DNA of 64,000 nt from Haberlea rhodopensis (lineage: Eukaryota > Streptophyta > Magnoliopsida > Lamiales > Gesneriaceae), in NCBI GenBank assembly GCA_907163345.1, contig CAJQUN010000059.1, positions 2,724,189-2,788,188 on the forward strand. Direction: 5' to 3'. Positions 59,866-64,000 of the stretch are shown here, in pieces. Within the stretch, counting starts at the first letter, position 1; every line of letters starts with the position of its first letter. The translations under genes were made by a program, and so were the position numbers. The notes under the pieces are model-generated. The model was given only the letters and a program-made list of their open reading frames with translations, had not been told where the DNA came from and did not search any database.

Positions 59866-62800
59866 TTATTTAACACATACGACACATCTGTATCCAACTG
59901 CATTTCAGACGCTTACAATACATGACTCTGATCTGGCTCATATTTCCTCAACAGCGAAACATGAAATACATCGTGGATACTACTCAATGATTGTGGTAAT
60001 GCCAATCTATATGCCAACGTATCAATACGTTGCAACACCTCATGTGGACCAACATATCGTGGTGACAATTTTCAACGCATACCAAATCGTACTACACCTC
60101 GAAAAGGTGAGATTTTCAAGAATACTATGTCACCAACTTGGTATTCAAGCGGTCTACGTCGCTTATTCGCATAAGCGGCTTGTCTATCTTAAGTAGCTTT
60201 TAATTTTAATCTGATCAGCGTTACTTTTTCTTCCATTTCACATATCATATCCGGTCCACTTATCGAAGACTGATCAACATCATCCCAATACAATGGCGAT
60301 CTACATCGTCGCCCATACAGTGCCTCAAATGGTACCATCTGTATACTAGTCTGATAACTATTATTGTATGAGAACTCAACTAATAGCAACGACTCTTGCC
60401 AAGAGTTATCAAACTCCACATGCACGTAACATGTTCTCAAGCGTCTATATCGTGCGCTCTGTCTGTACATCTGTCTGAGGATGATAAGCAGTACTCAATC
60501 ATACTCCAGTCCCCATTGCCGACTGTAGCCCTTCCCATAAATGAGAAGCAAACCTTGATCTCGGTCCGACACAATTGAAACTGGTATTCCATGTAGTCTC
60601 ACTACCTTTTGAATATATAACTGAGTCATTCTCAAGTAGGTAAACGTCATACTATATGGTATGAAGTGAGCTATTTTTGTTAGTCTGTCAACTACCACCC
60701 AAATCGCATCAAAACCAGAAGTCGTCCTTGGCAAATGGGTCACAAAATCCATCGTGATATGTTCCCATTTCCATTGAAGAATCTCTAAACTCATCAATTC
60801 ACCCCCGATCTCTGTCTCTCTGCTTTCACTTGTTGACAAATAAGACATCTCTTCACAAACTCAAGTACATCCTTTTTCATACGTTTCCACCAGAATTATG
60901 ACCGCAAATCTTTGTACATTTTTGTTCCGCCGGGATGTAGACTATATCTACTACAATGAGCACGTTATAGTAGTTCTTGGCATAGCCCCAATGTAGCAGG
61001 CACTAACCAACACTGTCCATATTTCAAACTCCCGTTCACTATGATAAAAGAAGATGTATGCCCTTGACTTATTATCTCTTTCCAGTGTTTTACTTCATCA
61101 TCAATGGTTTGTGTCGTTCTAATCTTCTCAAAGATATCGGGTTCAACCAACAATGTTGATTCCCTTACTGGCACTGTCACTGCATCAAACTCATACCTTA
61201 ATGTACAACAAGACGCATTATAGCCAACAACTGAATCATATCATTGGCATTATTGTGTAGCTTTCGACTCAAAGGCATCAGCTGTTAAATTGGCTTTTCC
61301 TGGATGATATTCGATCTCACAATCATAATCTTTCAAGAGATACATCCATCTCCTTTGCCTCATGTTCAACTCTGTCTGAGTGAACAAAAACTTCAAACTT
61401 TTATGATCAGTGTATATGGTAAATGACGTACCATATAAATAGTGTCGCCATATTTTCAACGCAAAGACTATAGCTGCCAACTCCAGATCATGCACTGGAT
61501 ATTTCATTTTGTGTGGCTTCAATTGTCTTGATGCATAAGCCACGACATGTTTATCCTGCATCAATACACAACCCAAACCAAGTAATGATGCATCAGTATA
61601 AAGAGCAAACCTGTCATGCTCGGATGGAAAAATCAACACCGAAGCAGTGGTCAACCGGTGTTTCAATTCCTGAAAGCTATGCTCACAAGCATTTGACAAA
61701 ATAAATGGCACTCCTTTCTGTGTCAGCTGTGTTAATGGTTTAGCATTCTTAGAAAAACCTTCAACAAACTGTTTGTAGTATCCTGTCAAACCCAAGAAAC
61801 TACGAATCTCGGGCACAGAAGTAGGTGCTGACAAATTCAGTACCACTTCAATCTTCTTCGGATCCACAGATACCATCTTTGGAGATCACATGTCCTAAAA
61901 ATACTACACTATTCAACCAAAACTCACACTTGCTGAGCTTGGCGTATAAGTGATGTGTTCTCAAAAGTTGCAATACTATATGCAAATGTTGGACATGCTC
62001 TGCTTCACTCCGAGAATAGATCAGTATATAATCGATAAACACAATGACAAATTGATCAAGGTACTCCTGAAAACGCGATTCATCAAACTCATGAAAACAG
62101 CTGGAACATTCGTCACACCAAATGGCATAACCAGAACTCATAATGTCCATACCTAGTTCTGAATGATGTCTTTTGTACATCTCCTTCCCTCACACGGATT
62201 TGATGATATCCAGATCTCAAATCAATCTTAGAAGAGATCATCGATCCCTGCAACTGATCAAACAAATCATCAATACGGGGAAGAGGATATTTATTCTTAA
62301 ACGTTACCATGTTCAACTTTCTGTAGTCAATGCATGGTCGCACCGAGCCATCCTTTTTCTTAACAAACAACACTGGAGCATCCAAGGCGATACACTATGT
62401 CGTATGTATCCCTTGTCAAATAAATCTTGCAACTGAGTTTTCAACTCTCTCAGTACAGTTGGTGCCATGTGATATGGTGCTCGGGAAATTGCAGAGGTAC
62501 CAGATATCAATTCAATGCCAAATTCCACCTCACGACTTGGTGAAAATCAAGGAATCTCATCTGGAAATACATCTACGTATTCTGCAACCACGGGTATATC
62601 ATATACTCTTCTTTCCACTTTCTTTTATTCTATATCAATCGCATATATCAAATATCATGTGTGTCCATGTTCTAACAGACGTGACATTCGGATTGCAGAT
62701 ATCAACGGAATCTTTGCACGAGATCCATGTCCATAGAAGATCCATTGGTTTCCAGTATCACACTGAAACCGAACTGTCTTCTGACAACAATCCACAATAA

Positions 62801-63655
62801 TGTGATATTTAGTCAACATATCGATTCCCAGAAGACAGTCAAAATCAGTCATAGCTAACACAATCAAATATGCATGTATTCCATAGTCATCTTCAAACCG
62901 AATAGAGCAAGTATACACAATCTGACAAGTCATCACAGTAGTTCACATGGGTGTTGAGGCATACAGAGGCATCAACAGTGGAGACGAGCATATATGATAC
63001 CGCTCAACAAACGTTTGTGCAATAAATGAATGTGACGCACCAGTATCAATTAATATAAAAGATGGATAAGTCAATAAATAACACTTACCCGCTATCACAT
63101 CATCAGGAGCTGCCTCTGCTTGCTCCTTGTTTAGTGCATAGACTTGAACTTGGGGACGGCACTGCTCTCTGTCCCCCACCAGCCCGAGGTAAAAATTGTG
63201 GTCTTTGTTGTACTATACTTTCTAATAACTCTGGCATGTTGTCCTCCAGCTTGAGGACAATCACGCATCATGTGTCCTGGCCTTCCACAACCATAACAAA
63301 CTGGACCCTCAATATGTGGACAATCGCTTCTAAAGTGTGGTCCACCATAATTAAAACATTTTAGCCCTCTACTACTGCTACTACTACTACTGCCTTGGTA
63401 CTGTCCTTTGGCACCTCGTTCGCCTCCTTTACAAATATTAAATTTCCTACCACTAAATCTCAAGGAAGATGCACCTCCTCGTGATGATTTAAACGGATCC
63501 CCTCTGGGTCTCGTGCTGTCTGACGTAGGTTTCTGAGCTTGTCATACATCCTTATATGCCACAATTCATATCTCAGCCATCTCAGCCCTAGTCAACGCTT
63601 CCTCAAATGACGTATGGTTATTAAAAATAACCCTATCAAACAACTCAGGCTGTCT
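59866..63655 (-). pseudogene. gag-pol: Element E gag-pol (Tekay-like gypsy), truncated and frameshifted
   Basis: Minus strand, parallel to Tekay B from gag (63655) to just before the chromodomain-like end (59866). Gag/zinc region: the first knuckle is broken (CFNYGG) and the second is intact (CYGCGRPGHMMRDC). Protease DTGA is intact (about 63020-63060). RT 61850-62530 carries FIDY instead of FIDD near 62030, so a catalytic Asp is lost. RNase H (61250-61876) has YTDAS. The integrase core (60495-60848) keeps D (MDFVTHLP) and D (VSDRD); a frameshift follows, then 60189-60470. More than ten frame breaks. The C-terminus, purine tract and 3' LTR are missing. Confidence 0.9.
63520..63654 (-). repeat. 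Gag segment duplicated, copy 1
   Basis: A gag segment (ELFDRVIFNN...LTRAEMAE) that recurs at 63835-63958 in direct orientation with about 85% identity by eye. Confidence 0.85.
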
Positions 63656-63830
63656 CTAATGTGGGGTCCTCGTTACTTAATCTGTTATGTATCAAAATCA
63701 TTATACATATGTGAGTCAGAATTAAGTAATAACACACACTGATTAAGAGTTTTCTTAACCACTACTCTGATACCACTAATGTATAATGATTTGATACATA
63801 ACAGATTAAGTAACGAGGACCCCACATTAG
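63656..63830. repeat. 175-bp element with 53-bp inverted repeats around a primer site
   Basis: Arms 63656-63708 and 63779-63830 are complementary except for one base in an A-run. The 70-bp centre holds minus-strand TGGTATCAGAG, a tRNA-Met primer site with leader sequence. On the minus strand the right arm reads TGTGGGGTCCTC...ATTATACA, like a very short LTR or a fused LTR start and end, followed by the primer site and the same sequence inverted. Confidence 0.85.
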
Positions 63831-63834
63831 TGGG

Positions 63835-64000
63835 CTGATGTAGGTTTCTGAGCTTGTCCTACATCATTATATGCCCCAATTCCCATCTCAGCCCTAGTCA
63901 ACAATTCCTCGAACGACGTAGGGTTATTAGAAATAACCCTATCAAACAACTCAGGCCGTAAACATTTTAAAAATTGTCTGATCTTGGCCTTAGTGTTTGC
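63835..64000 (-). pseudogene. gag: Gag of a second E-type copy, runs off the window
   Basis: Second copy of the gag segment (63835-63958) followed by KMFTA-type codons to the window edge; frame broken. It is closer to the Tekay B gag sequence (SNNPTSFEELLTRAE) than copy 1. Confidence 0.8.

Overview
This window is a piece of plant nuclear heterochromatin made almost entirely of LTR retrotransposons inserted into one another. I found no intact host gene, no RNA gene and no CRISPR array. A plant host is shown by initiator-tRNA-Met and tRNA-Asp-type primer sites next to Ty1/copia, Tekay-like chromovirus and Athila-like elements, a Mutator-like transposase remnant and a plant-mobile-domain (PMD) pseudogene. 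A eudicot, perhaps in the Lamiales, is my guess from the type of extra ORF in one copia element; that is recall, not proof.

Layout, outermost to innermost. (1) A MULE/PMD locus (57329-59622) is interrupted by (2) an old minus-strand gypsy element, D (48959-57328; its left LTR continues beyond the left window edge). (3) An Athila-like element (minus) sits in D's left LTR. In the window it survives as left-LTR pieces (8333-8645, 18926-19490), 3' non-coding DNA and gag/protease/pol remnants (19491-22571), 5' gag and primer site (47249-47485) and right LTR (47492-48958). (4) Athila's left LTR holds two insertions: Tekay A (window start to 8332) and an SIRE-like copia (8646-18925). Athila's gag holds a pol-less copia, C (22572-47248, plus). 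(5) Copia C's gag is split by copia B (23849-43728, minus). (6) Copia B carries a solo Tekay-like LTR (24577-26996) in its 3' LTR and a nearly intact Tekay element, Tekay B (29666-38540, minus), in its integrase. D's gag also carries a solo LTR (53209-55789). From 59623 an LTR fragment is fused to an inverted gypsy element E that runs off the right edge.

Exact 5-bp target duplications support four insertions (CATAA, CGGAT, TTAAC, TAAAC) and a one-mismatch pair supports a fifth. By-eye LTR divergence agrees with the nesting: about 0.7% for Tekay B, 1% for Tekay A, 2% for the SIRE-like copia and 3.6% for copia B.

The most unusual signal is in the LTRs. Three diverged Tekay-type LTRs keep an array of about eight short CGATCG-centred dyads at almost the same LTR position (about nt 720-940). 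The outer bases differ between families but mostly stay complementary. Similar dyads occur in the Athila and copia C LTRs. Two further shared LTR modules, an ACGT inverted repeat and a run of CCGCT...AGCG mini-hairpins, lie downstream. These could be regulatory or RNA-structural elements. All divergence values were counted by eye and no database was searched.
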